Source: Pseudomonadota bacterium (GTDB lineage: Bacteria; Pseudomonadota; Gammaproteobacteria; Xanthomonadales; Xanthomonadaceae). Taken from it: a stretch of DNA of 6,339 nt. The stretch covers positions 1 through 6,339 of the forward strand of contig JAEWFH010000118.1 in the NCBI GenBank assembly GCA_023388955.1, in the 5' to 3' direction. Shown here one piece after another: positions 1-5,799 of this stretch (the first letter of the stretch is position 1; each line of letters starts with the position of its first letter). Both the position numbers and the translations under genes were made by a program. Under the pieces are notes generated by a model. That model saw only the letters and a list, made by a program, of their open reading frames with translations. It ran no database searches and was not told where the DNA came from.

Positions 1-861
1 CGCGACCTGCCGATCCGCTACGGCGAGTTCGGCGCCTGCCACCGCAACGAGCCCTCCGGCGCGCTGCACGGCATCCTGCGCGTGCGCGGCTTCACCCAGG
101 ACGACGGCCACGTGTTCTGCACCGAGGGCCAGATCGAATCCGAGGTCACCGCCTTCCACGCCCAGGCGATGAAGGTCTACGCGGACTTCGGCTTCACCGA
201 CGTGCAGGTCAAGCTGGCGCTGCGCCCGGAGCCGCGCCTGGGCGACGACGCCACCTGGGACAAGGCCGAGCAGGCCCTGCGTGCCGCGCTTCGCGCCGCC
301 GGCGTGGAATGGGAGGAGCTGCCGGGCGAGGGCGCCTTCTACGGCCCGAAGATCGAATACCACCTGCGCGACGCCATCGGCCGTACCTGGCAGCTGGGCA
401 CCATGCAGGTCGACTTCATGATGCCCGGCCGGCTCGGCGCCGAGTACGTGGACGAGAACAGCCAGCGCCGCAATCCGGTCATGCTGCACCGCGCCATCGT
501 GGGATCGATGGAGCGTTTCATCGGTATCCTGATCGAACACCACGAAGGGCGGTTCCCGGCGTGGCTGGCGCCCGTGCAGGCCGTGCTGATGAACATCACC
601 GACGCCCAGGCCGATGCCGTTCGCGACGCGCGCGAAACCCTTGCGGCTCAAGGCTTCCGGGTCGAGGCGGATTTGCGCAACGAGAAAATCGGCTATAAGA
701 TCCGCGAGCACACGCTGCAGCGCGTGCCGTACCTGCTCGTCGTCGGTGACCGCGAGAAGGAGAACGGCCAGGTCGCGGTGCGTAGCCGCGAAGGGGAGGA
801 CCTGGGGGCAATGACCGTCGCCGAGTTCGCCGCGCGTTTACGCAGCGAGGACGTGCACTGA
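1..861 (+). CDS. thrS: Threonyl-tRNA synthetase, C-terminal part (5' end outside window)
   Basis: This is the cytoplasmic class II synthetase that charges tRNA-Thr and edits mischarged Ser-tRNA-Thr. The frame is open from base 1 and ends at TGA 859-861, leaving 286 codons. Window codon 1 aligns without gaps to about residue 349 of the 642-residue E. coli enzyme, so the N-terminal TGS, editing and first catalytic parts lie upstream. Visible are class II motif 2 (codons 6-38, CHRNEPSG at 13-20, with Arg15 corresponding to E. coli R363), two of the three zinc/substrate ligands (His37 and His163, corresponding to H385 and H511), and motif 3 (GSMERFIG, Arg172 corresponding to R520). The anticodon-binding domain runs from about codon 188 to the end and contains the typical NEKIGYKIREH block. 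No key residue is missing. The thrS translational operator known from E. coli would lie upstream and cannot be assessed. infC follows after 63 nt, the usual order. Confidence 0.98.
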   Translation, partial: RDLPIRYGEFGACHRNEPSGALHGILRVRGFTQDDGHVFCTEGQIESEVTAFHAQAMKVYADFGFTDVQVKLALRPEPRLGDDATWDKAEQALRAALRAAGVEWEELPGEGAFYGPKIEYHLRDAIGRTWQLGTMQVDFMMPGRLGAEYVDENSQRRNPVMLHRAIVGSMERFIGILIEHHEGRFPAWLAPVQAVLMNITDAQADAVRDARETLAAQGFRVEADLRNEKIGYKIREHTLQRVPYLLVVGDREKENGQVAVRSREGEDLGAMTVAEFAARLRSEDVH

Positions 862-883
862 CGCACGCTGCCGCACTGAGTGC

Positions 884-900
884 CCCGGCCGTTGGCCGGG
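884..900 (+). promoter_or_regulatory. Compact hairpin in the thrS-infC gap
   Basis: CCCGGCC (884-890), a GTT loop and GGCCGGG (894-900) form a perfect 7-bp all-GC stem 22 nt after the thrS stop and 12 nt before the infC Shine-Dalgarno. No T-run follows (the next bases are TTGGACCCCT), so it does not look like an intrinsic terminator. It could be a pausing or RNA-processing point, or help keep the infC ribosome-binding site single-stranded. The stem is seen directly; any role is inference. Confidence 0.45.
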
Positions 901-912
901 TTGGACCCCTAC

Positions 913-916
913 GGAG
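913..916 (+). promoter_or_regulatory. Shine-Dalgarno that fixes the infC start at ATC
   Basis: GGAG at 913-916 is separated by 8 nt from the ATC codon at 925-927, an ideal distance. The alternative in-frame GTG at 880 has no purine-rich element upstream (GCTGCCGCACTGA precedes it), and the ATT at 917-919 is in another frame. The site therefore supports initiation at ATC. Confidence 0.75.
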
Positions 917-924
917 ATTGCAAT

Positions 925-1449
925 ATCAGCACCCCCGACAAGCGAAACCGCAGGAACCATGAGATCCGCGTCCCCAAGGTACGCGTGATCGGCAGCGACG
1001 GAGAGATGGTCGGCGTGCTTTCGCGCGACGAAGCCCTTTCCCTCGCCCAGGAGGAAGGGCTCGACCTGGTCGAGATCCAGCCCCATGGTGACCCGCCGGT
1101 CTGCCGGATCATGGACTTCGGCAAGTACATGTTCGACCTGCAGAAGAAGGCCAACGCGGCCAAGAAGAAGCAGAAGCAGGTCGAGATCAAGGAAGTGAAG
1201 TTCCGCCCGGTCACTGATTCGGGCGACTACGCGATCAAGATGCGCAAGATGCGCGAGTTCCTCGAGGACGGGGACAAGATCAAGGTCAACATCCGCTTCC
1301 GTGGCCGCGAGATGCGCCACCAGGAGCTGGGTCGCGAGATGGCCGAGAAGATCGAGAAGGATCTTGGCGAGGACATCGTCATCGAGTCGCGGCCCCGTTT
1401 CGAGGGCCGGCAGATGGTGATGATGATCGCGCCCAAGAAGAAGCAGTAG
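925..1449 (+). CDS. infC: Translation initiation factor IF-3, ATC start codon
   Basis: IF3 binds the 30S subunit, prevents premature 50S joining and rejects non-canonical start codons. From ATC 925 the product is 174 residues (family about 175-180), beginning (M)STPDKRNRRN and ending APKKKQ, the same ending as the E. coli protein. The IF3 N domain covers about residues 8-75 and includes the family signature RIMDFGKYMF (61-70). A lysine-rich linker lies at about 74-87, and the C domain, which carries the 30S-binding RFRGREM segment, fills the rest. The longer frame from GTG 880 would add 15 residues encoded by the leader hairpin; it has no Shine-Dalgarno and no counterpart I recognise in the family, so I reject it. 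In E. coli infC starts with AUU, and IF3 represses its own mRNA by discriminating against that codon; ATC here should permit the same feedback (inference from the family). The gene sits 63 nt after thrS and 209 nt before rpmI. Confidence 0.95.
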   Translation: MSTPDKRNRRNHEIRVPKVRVIGSDGEMVGVLSRDEALSLAQEEGLDLVEIQPHGDPPVCRIMDFGKYMFDLQKKANAAKKKQKQVEIKEVKFRPVTDSGDYAIKMRKMREFLEDGDKIKVNIRFRGREMRHQELGREMAEKIEKDLGEDIVIESRPRFEGRQMVMMIAPKKKQ

Positions 1450-1460
1450 CGTCGCCGCCA

Positions 1461-1475
1461 GGCCATTGCATGGCC
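1461..1475 (+). other. Small hairpin just after infC
   Basis: GGCCAT (1461-1466), TGC, ATGGCC (1470-1475) is a perfect 6-bp stem with a 3-nt loop, 11 nt after the infC stop and 21 nt before the terminator stem. It may simply add structure at the 3' end of the thrS-infC transcript. The function is unknown. Confidence 0.3.
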
Positions 1476-1494
1476 GCCGGCTTGCTGACATACT
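1466..1494 (+). promoter_or_regulatory. Possible weak sigma-70-like promoter for rpmI-rplT
   Basis: TTGCAT (1466-1471) and CATACT (1489-1494) are spaced by 17 bp. The -35 box matches TTGACA at only three positions and the -10 box matches TATAAT at four. Initiation would fall near 1501, inside the left arm of the terminator hairpin, so transcripts made here would lack part of that arm and could escape termination. The spacing and logic are attractive, but the boxes are poor and chance is quite possible in a 209-nt gap. Confidence 0.2.
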
Positions 1495-1496
1495 GG

Positions 1497-1530
1497 GCGG
1501 CCCCGGTTTTTACCGGGGCCGCTGTTTTTT
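1497..1530 (+). terminator. Intrinsic terminator between infC and rpmI
   Basis: GCGGCCCCGGT (1497-1507) pairs perfectly with ACCGGGGCCGC (1512-1522), giving an 11-bp stem with a TTTT loop. The stem is followed by TG and six T residues (1525-1530), so it has the full form of a Rho-independent terminator. It starts 47 nt after the infC stop and ends 128 nt before rpmI. Either most thrS-infC transcripts stop here and rpmI-rplT has its own promoter, or this is an attenuator whose read-through is controlled, as in L20-controlled leaders of other bacteria (L20-mediated attenuation is established for Bacillus; its use here is inference). Confidence 0.88.
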
Positions 1531-1550
1531 GCAGCACACACGGACACGCG

Positions 1551-1575
1551 ACGCGCCGCCGGCCTGGTGGCGCGT
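1551..1575 (+). promoter_or_regulatory. Strong hairpin in the rpmI leader; candidate L20 or other RNA operator
   Basis: ACGCGCCGCC (1551-1560) pairs with GGTGGCGCGT (1566-1575) around a GGCCT loop: ten pairs, one of them G-U. No T-run follows, so it is not a terminator. A weaker TGGCC/GGCCA stem (1609-1613 with 1627-1631) lies between it and the rpmI Shine-Dalgarno (1645-1650). In gammaproteobacteria L20 represses rpmI-rplT by binding structured mRNA upstream of rpmI, so this leader is the natural place to look. I cannot identify an L20 recognition motif by eye. Bases 1531-1658 contain nothing else that I can support. Confidence 0.35.
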
Positions 1576-1658
1576 GGCGCATGACCGGTCCGGGCAGGAC
1601 GGAAAGCGTGGCCCAGCCACCGCCCAGGCCAGTGACAGAAACCGAAAGGACATCCGCA

Positions 1659-1856
1659 ATGCCCAAGATCAAGACCCATCGCGGTGCGGCCAAGCGATTC
1701 CGCAAGACCGCGTCCGGCAAGTTCAAGGCCGGCCACGCCAACCGCAGCCACATCCTCACCAAGAAGGCGACCAAGCGGAAGCGCAACCTGCGGCAGACGA
1801 ACCACGTCCGCGCCGAGGATGCCGGCCGTTTGAACCGCATGCTGCCGTACGCCTGA
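1659..1856 (+). CDS. rpmI: 50S ribosomal protein L35
   Basis: L35 is a small basic protein of the large ribosomal subunit. The product is 65 residues, the normal length, beginning MPKIKTHRGAAKRF and rich in Lys/Arg throughout (KKATKRKRNLR at about 35-45), which identifies it clearly. The ATG at 1659 is preceded by AAAGGA (1645-1650) with 8 nt spacing. The frame stays open upstream to 1470, but that extension runs through the terminator and leader hairpins and shows no L35-like sequence. The stop TGA (1854-1856) overlaps the rplT Shine-Dalgarno, and rplT starts 13 nt later, so the two are probably translated coupled. In E. coli L20 represses rpmI translation, and rplT through coupling; the same is plausible here but unproven. 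Confidence 0.97.
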   Translation: MPKIKTHRGAAKRFRKTASGKFKAGHANRSHILTKKATKRKRNLRQTNHVRAEDAGRLNRMLPYA

Positions 1857-1869
1857 GGAGGACTGAGAA

Positions 1870-2229
1870 ATGGCACGAGTAAAGCGTGGCGTGCAGGCAC
1901 GCCGTCGTCACAAGAAGGTCCTCGCCCAGGCGAAGGGTTACTACCACGCGCGTCGCAAGGTCTTCCGCGTCGCCAAGCAGGCGGTCATCAAGGCGCAGCA
2001 GTACGCCTACATCGGCCGCAAGCAGAAGAAGCGCAACTTCCGTTCGCTGTGGATCACCCGCATCAACGCGGCGGCCCGCGCCAACGGCATGAGCTACAGC
2101 CGCTTCATGAACGGCCTGATGAAGGCCGGCATCACCCTGGACCGCAAGGTGCTGGCGGACATCGCCGTGCACGACGCGGCGGGTTTTGCCGCGCTGACCG
2201 AGAAGGCCAAGGGCGCGCTCGCAGCGTAA
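1870..2229 (+). CDS. rplT: 50S ribosomal protein L20
   Basis: L20 is an early-binding 23S rRNA protein needed for large-subunit assembly and, in several bacteria, the autogenous repressor of its own operon. The product is 119 residues, about the family length (E. coli 118). The N-terminal half is a long, very basic extension (MARVKRGVQARRRHKK, YYHARRKVFRVAKQ). The C-terminal globular domain (about residues 60-119, with RSLWITRINAAAR followed by GMSYSRFMNGL) carries the RNA-binding surface used for both rRNA and mRNA operator in E. coli. The start is supported by AGGAGG at 1856-1861, which overlaps the rpmI stop codon, with 8 nt spacing. The stop is TAA 2227-2229. Nothing is truncated or unusual. 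Confidence 0.98.
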   Translation: MARVKRGVQARRRHKKVLAQAKGYYHARRKVFRVAKQAVIKAQQYAYIGRKQKKRNFRSLWITRINAAARANGMSYSRFMNGLMKAGITLDRKVLADIAVHDAAGFAALTEKAKGALAA

Positions 2230-2236
2230 GTTGCCG

Positions 2237-2272
2237 GTGCCGGGCGGCCGCCTCGCGCGGCAGGCCGGGCAC
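2237..2272 (+). other. Imperfect GC-rich hairpin after rplT
   Basis: GTGCC (2237-2241) pairs with GGCAC (2268-2272); after a one-base mismatch GGC (2243-2245) pairs with GCC (2264-2266), and a few more G-C pairs are possible in the apical part. No T-run follows. It could stabilise the 3' end of the rplT message or form part of the pheS leader. In so GC-rich a segment, chance pairing is likely. Confidence 0.25.
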
Positions 2273-2290
2273 GTGGACACTGCAGTACAC

Positions 2291-2330
2291 GCATGGGGAA
2301 GGGCGCAAGTCCTTCCCCATGTCCGTTTTC
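2291..2330 (+). terminator. GNRA-capped hairpin before pheS: weak terminator or attenuator
   Basis: Bases 2292-2304 pair with 2309-2321 (thirteen pairs including one G-U, plus a possible outer G-U), closed by the very stable C(GCAA)G tetraloop. The next bases are TCCGTTTTC, with only four T residues starting 5 nt beyond the stem, so termination would be partial at best. The hairpin ends 28 nt before the pheS ATG and leaves the Shine-Dalgarno region (2338-2341) free. In enteric bacteria pheST is controlled by a Phe-rich leader peptide and attenuator; I see a hairpin here but no Phe-rich leader peptide. Confidence 0.55.
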
Positions 2331-2349
2331 GGGGTACGGGATCCGTGCA

Positions 2350-3360
2350 ATGAGTGACATCCAGGCGTTGACCAACCGGGCGCTGGCCGACATCGCCGCC
2401 GCCGATTCGCCCGCCGCCATCGAGGCGCTCCGGGTCGCGCTGGTCGGCAAGTCCGGCAGCATCACCGGCCAGCTCAAGAAGCTGGGCAAGCTGCCCGCGG
2501 AGGAGCGCAAGGCGGCCGGGGCGGCGATCAACCAGGCCCGCGACGAGGTCGGCGCGGCGCTGGCCGCCCGCAAGGACGAGCTGGACTCCGCGGCCCTCGG
2601 GGCGCGGCTCGCCGGCGAGACGGTCGACGTCACCCTGCCGGGGATCGACTCCGGGCGTGGTGGCCTGCATCCGGTCAGCCAGACCATCGAGCGCATCGCC
2701 GACATCTTCGGCCGCCTCGGCTTCGAGTCCGCCCGCGGGCCGGAGATCGAGGACGACTGGCACAACTTCGAGGCGCTGAACTTCCCGCCGCACCACCCGG
2801 CGCGGGCGATGCACGACACCTTCTACTTCGGCGACGGCCGGCTGCTGCGCACGCACACCTCCGGGGTGCAGGTGCGCTACATGCAGGACCTGCTCGCCGC
2901 GGGCGGGCAGCCGCCGCTGCGCATGATCGCGCTGGGCAAGGTCTACCGCTCCGACTCCGACCAGACCCACACGCCGATGTTCCACCAGTGCGAGGGCCTG
3001 CTGGTGGACGAGCACGCCAGCTTCGCCGACCTCAAGGGCACGCTGGCCGCCTTCGTGCGGGCGTTCTTCGGGCGCGACTTCGAGATGCGCTTCCGTCCCA
3101 GCTACTTCCCCTTCACCGAGCCCTCCGCCGAGGTCGACATCGCCTGGCAGCAGCCCGATGGCAGCACCCGCTGGCTGGAGGTGCTGGGCTGCGGGATGGT
3201 CCACCCCAACGTGCTCAAGGCGGTCGGCATCGACCCGGAGCGCTACACCGGCTACGCGTTCGGCCTGGGCGTGGAGCGCTTCGCGATGCTGCGCCACGGG
3301 GTCGACGACCTGCGCAGTTTCTTCGACAACGACGTGCGCTTCCTGCGCCAGTTCGCCTGA
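2350..3360 (+). CDS. pheS: Phenylalanyl-tRNA synthetase alpha subunit
   Basis: PheS is the catalytic subunit of the cytoplasmic alpha2-beta2 enzyme that attaches Phe to tRNA-Phe. The product is 336 residues (E. coli 327), starting MSDIQALTNRALADI. The N-terminal coiled-coil tRNA-contact arm spans about residues 1-90. The class II core follows, with HPARAMHDTF (149-158), motif 2 (GKVYRSDSDQTHTPMFHQ, 196-213, Arg200), the Phe-pocket segment YFPFTEPSAE (252-261, Phe253 and Phe255), and motif 3 (GYAFGLGVER, 301-310, Arg310). Ala303 matches E. coli Ala294, the residue that sets amino-acid pocket size, so specificity looks normal. The start is chosen for its match to family N termini and a GGGA 8 nt upstream. 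An in-frame ATG at 2293 would add 19 residues encoded by the leader hairpin and is rejected. pheT begins 18 nt after the stop, as expected for subunits made together. Confidence 0.97.
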   Translation: MSDIQALTNRALADIAAADSPAAIEALRVALVGKSGSITGQLKKLGKLPAEERKAAGAAINQARDEVGAALAARKDELDSAALGARLAGETVDVTLPGIDSGRGGLHPVSQTIERIADIFGRLGFESARGPEIEDDWHNFEALNFPPHHPARAMHDTFYFGDGRLLRTHTSGVQVRYMQDLLAAGGQPPLRMIALGKVYRSDSDQTHTPMFHQCEGLLVDEHASFADLKGTLAAFVRAFFGRDFEMRFRPSYFPFTEPSAEVDIAWQQPDGSTRWLEVLGCGMVHPNVLKAVGIDPERYTGYAFGLGVERFAMLRHGVDDLRSFFDNDVRFLRQFA

Positions 3361-3378
3361 CCCGGGGAGGCAGGACCG

Positions 3379-5769
3379 ATGAAGTTCTCCGAGAACTGGC
3401 TCCGCCAGCACGTGCCGACCAGCGCCAGCCACGAGGAACTGGTGGCGACGCTGACCGCGATCGGCCTGGAGGTCGAGGAAGCCACCCGCCTGGGTGACGG
3501 CCTGGACAAGGTGGTCGTGGCCGAGATCGTGGCCGCGCAGAAGCATCCCGAGGCCGACCGCCTGCAGGTATGCACGGTGGATGCCGGCGACGGGGCGACA
3601 GTGCAGATCGTCTGCGGCGCGCCGAACGCACGGGTGGGGCTGAAAGCGCCGCTGGCGAAGGTCGGCGCGGTGCTGCCGGGCGGGATGGAGATCAAGCCGG
3701 CGAAGCTGCGCGGGGTCGAGTCCTTCGGCATGCTGTGCTCGGCGAAGGAGCTGGGCACCGATGCCGACGCCTCCGGGCTGCTGGAGCTGCCGGCCGATGC
3801 CGCGGTCGGCCAGCCGGTCGCCGAACTGCTGGGGCTGCCCGATGCCAGCATCGAGATCAAGCTAACCCCCAACCGCGCCGACTGCTTCGGCGTGCGCGGC
3901 ATCGCCTACGACGTGGCCGCCGCCCTGGATGGCGAGGTTGCGCCGCTGGAGGTCGCCCCGGTGGCGGCCGTCAGCGAGGCGACCCTCCCGATCCGGCTGG
4001 AAGCCGGGGCCGATGCGCCGCGCTACTGCGGCCGCGTGATCCAGGGCGTCGACGCCAGCGCGCCGACCCCGTCGTGGATGGCCGAGCGCCTGCGCCGCAG
4101 TGGCGTGCGCCCGGTGAGCCTGCTGGTCGACATCACCCAGTACGTGATGCTGGAGGTGGGCCAGCCGATGCACGCCTTCGACCTGGACACGCTGGCCGGC
4201 CCGATCGGCGTGCGCCGGGCCCGTGACGGCGAGTCGCTGGTCCTGCTCGATGGCCGCGAGGTGCAGGTGGATCCCGGGTTCCTGCTGGTCACCGACGCCG
4301 ACCGCCCGGTCGCGCTGGCCGGCATCATGGGTGGACAGGACACCCGCGTCACCGACGCGACCCGCAATGTGTTCCTGGAAGCCGCGCACTTCGCGCCGGC
4401 CGCGGTGATCGGCCGCAGCCGCAAGCTGGGCTTGCACACCGATGCCGCGCACCGTTTCGAGCGCGGCGTGGATCCCGAGCTGCCGCGCACCGCGATCGAG
4501 TACGCCACGCGCCTGGTCCTGGAGGCTGCAGGCGGCACCCCGGGCCCGGTGACCGGTGAGTCGCTGGCCGGGCACCTTCCCGCCAATACGCCGGTGCTGC
4601 TGCGCCGCGCGCGCCTGGCGCGGGTCCTGGGCCTGGAGGTCGAGGACGCACGGGTCGAACGCATCCTGCGCGCACTGGGCATGCAGGTGGAGACCGTGGC
4701 GGAGGGCTGGCGGGTCATCGCGCCGAGCCGCCGCTTCGACATCGCGCTGGAGGAGGACCTCATCGAGGAGGTCGCCCGGATCCACGGCTACGACACCATC
4801 CCCACCACGCTCCCGGGCGGCGCCACGGTGCTGCGGGTGCCCTCCGGCGAGCGCGTGGACGAGGCGGACGCGCGCCGCCACCTGGCCAGCCGGGGTTTCC
4901 TGGAGGCGGTGAACTACGCGTTCGTCGATGCCGGCCTGCTGGCGGCCTGGAAGGCCGACGCGGACGCGGTGCCGCTGCTCAACCCGCTCAGTGCGGAACT
5001 CGGCGTGATGCGCACCCTGCTGCTGCCGGGGCTGGTCGCCGCGCTGGGGCGCAACACCGCCCGCCAGCAGGCACGCGTGCGGCTGTTCGAAATGGGCAAC
5101 GTGTTCCGCGCGCCGGCGGTGGAGGGCGAAGCGCCGGTCGAGCGCCTGCGGGTCGCCGCGGTGGCCTGCGGCGATGCCCGGGCCGAGCAGTGGGGCGAGC
5201 CCGCCCGCGAGGTCGGCTTCCACGACCTGAAGGGGGACCTGGAGAGCCTGGCGCGGCTGTCGCGCGCGGCGCTGGAGTTCCGGCCGGAAGTACCCGCCTG
5301 GGCGCATCCGGGCCGTTCGGCCGGCGTGTACCTGGCCGGCAACGAGGCGCCGCTGGGCTGGATCGGCGAGCTGCATCCGCGGCTGCTGGAGGCAATGGAG
5401 ATCGACGACACCCGCGTGGTCGGCTTCGAACTCGATCTTGCGCCGCTGCTGGCGCGCGTGGTGCCGCGTGCCGGCACGCTCTCCCGCCAGCCGTGGGTGC
5501 GCCGCGACCTCGCCTTCGTGCTGCCTGCCGACGCGTCCTGGAGTGCGCTGGAAGCGAGTGTCCGCGGCGCCGCCGGGCCGGTCCTGCGCGAGCTGGTGCT
5601 GTTCGACCGCTACCAGGGCAAGGGCGTGGAATCCGGATTCAAGAGTCTGGCTATGGGCTTGATTCTGCAGGAGGAATCGCGCACGCTGACCGACCGCGAA
5701 GTCGATGCGGCAGTGCAGGCGGTGACCGCCGCGCTGCAGCGCGACCACGGTGCGGTGATCCGGGGCTGA
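3379..5769 (+). CDS. pheT: Phenylalanyl-tRNA synthetase beta subunit
   Basis: PheT is the large PheRS subunit; it binds tRNA and hydrolyses mischarged Tyr-tRNA-Phe. At 796 residues it matches the usual length (E. coli 795). Domains in order: EMAPII-like OB-fold tRNA-binding domain (about 40-150), B3/B4 editing domain (about 210-385), B5 helix-turn-helix-like domain (about 400-475), a catalytic-like core lacking aminoacylation residues (about 480-690), and the C-terminal ferredoxin-fold anticodon-binding domain (702-795, starting SRQPWVRRDLAF). Editing-site residues known from E. coli are all present at the same numbers: His265, Gly318, Glu334, Thr354 and Ala356, so proofreading should be intact. 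ATG 3379 follows GGGGAGG (3364-3370) at 8 nt. A perfect 6-bp hairpin (CGGGGC/GCCCCG, 5761-5778) spans its stop codon. ihfA starts 30 nt later. Confidence 0.98.
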   Translation: MKFSENWLRQHVPTSASHEELVATLTAIGLEVEEATRLGDGLDKVVVAEIVAAQKHPEADRLQVCTVDAGDGATVQIVCGAPNARVGLKAPLAKVGAVLPGGMEIKPAKLRGVESFGMLCSAKELGTDADASGLLELPADAAVGQPVAELLGLPDASIEIKLTPNRADCFGVRGIAYDVAAALDGEVAPLEVAPVAAVSEATLPIRLEAGADAPRYCGRVIQGVDASAPTPSWMAERLRRSGVRPVSLLVDITQYVMLEVGQPMHAFDLDTLAGPIGVRRARDGESLVLLDGREVQVDPGFLLVTDADRPVALAGIMGGQDTRVTDATRNVFLEAAHFAPAAVIGRSRKLGLHTDAAHRFERGVDPELPRTAIEYATRLVLEAAGGTPGPVTGESLAGHLPANTPVLLRRARLARVLGLEVEDARVERILRALGMQVETVAEGWRVIAPSRRFDIALEEDLIEEVARIHGYDTIPTTLPGGATVLRVPSGERVDEADARRHLASRGFLEAVNYAFVDAGLLAAWKADADAVPLLNPLSAELGVMRTLLLPGLVAALGRNTARQQARVRLFEMGNVFRAPAVEGEAPVERLRVAAVACGDARAEQWGEPAREVGFHDLKGDLESLARLSRAALEFRPEVPAWAHPGRSAGVYLAGNEAPLGWIGELHPRLLEAMEIDDTRVVGFELDLAPLLARVVPRAGTLSRQPWVRRDLAFVLPADASWSALEASVRGAAGPVLRELVLFDRYQGKGVESGFKSLAMGLILQEESRTLTDREVDAAVQAVTAALQRDHGAVIRG

Positions 5770-5778
5770 CAGGCCCCG
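5761..5778 (+). other. Small hairpin spanning the pheT stop codon
   Basis: CGGGGC (5761-5766) and GCCCCG (5773-5778) form a perfect 6-bp GC stem with the pheT TGA in its 6-nt loop. It ends 10 nt before the ihfA Shine-Dalgarno (AAGG, 5789-5792). No T-run follows, so it is not a terminator. It might affect coupling of pheT and ihfA translation or mark an RNA-processing point. A chance stem is equally possible at this GC content. Confidence 0.25.
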
Positions 5779-5799
5779 TGGCAGCTGGAAGGTGACGAC

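Noticed and set aside
880..924. GTG 880 as the infC start (15 extra residues)
   Set aside because: There is no Shine-Dalgarno upstream, the added codons coincide with the leader hairpin, and IF3 homologues begin near the STPDKRNRRN segment.
1470..1658. N-terminal extension of rpmI to an upstream start
   Set aside because: The segment overlaps the intrinsic terminator and leader hairpins. L35 is 65 residues, and ATG 1659 has a proper Shine-Dalgarno.
2274..2302. TGGACA (2274-2279), a good -35 match, as a pheS promoter
   Set aside because: No -10-like hexamer occurs at 16-18 bp downstream; that position falls in the G/A-rich left arm of the pheS leader hairpin.
2293..2349. In-frame ATG 2293 giving pheS 19 extra residues
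   Set aside because: The ATG is buried in the left arm of the hairpin and lacks a good Shine-Dalgarno. PheS homologues start at the residue encoded at 2350.
2319..2357. Twelve-codon frame MSVFGVRDPCNE ending inside the pheS start, considered as a PheM-like leader peptide
   Set aside because: It has only one Phe codon, its ATG is in the right arm of the hairpin, and no Shine-Dalgarno lies at a usable distance.
1756..3546. 596-codon reverse-strand open frame across rpmI, rplT, pheS and the start of pheT
   Set aside because: It runs antisense to several well-identified genes and their gaps, has no Shine-Dalgarno that I can justify, and shows no family resemblance. It is a compositional artefact.
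5629..5640. Perfect 12-bp palindrome GAATCCGGATTC near the 3' end of pheT, considered as an operator for ihfA
   Set aside because: It encodes conserved PheT residues (ESGF), stands alone, and is not accompanied by recognisable promoter boxes. No CTG-N10-CAG LexA-type site is nearby either.
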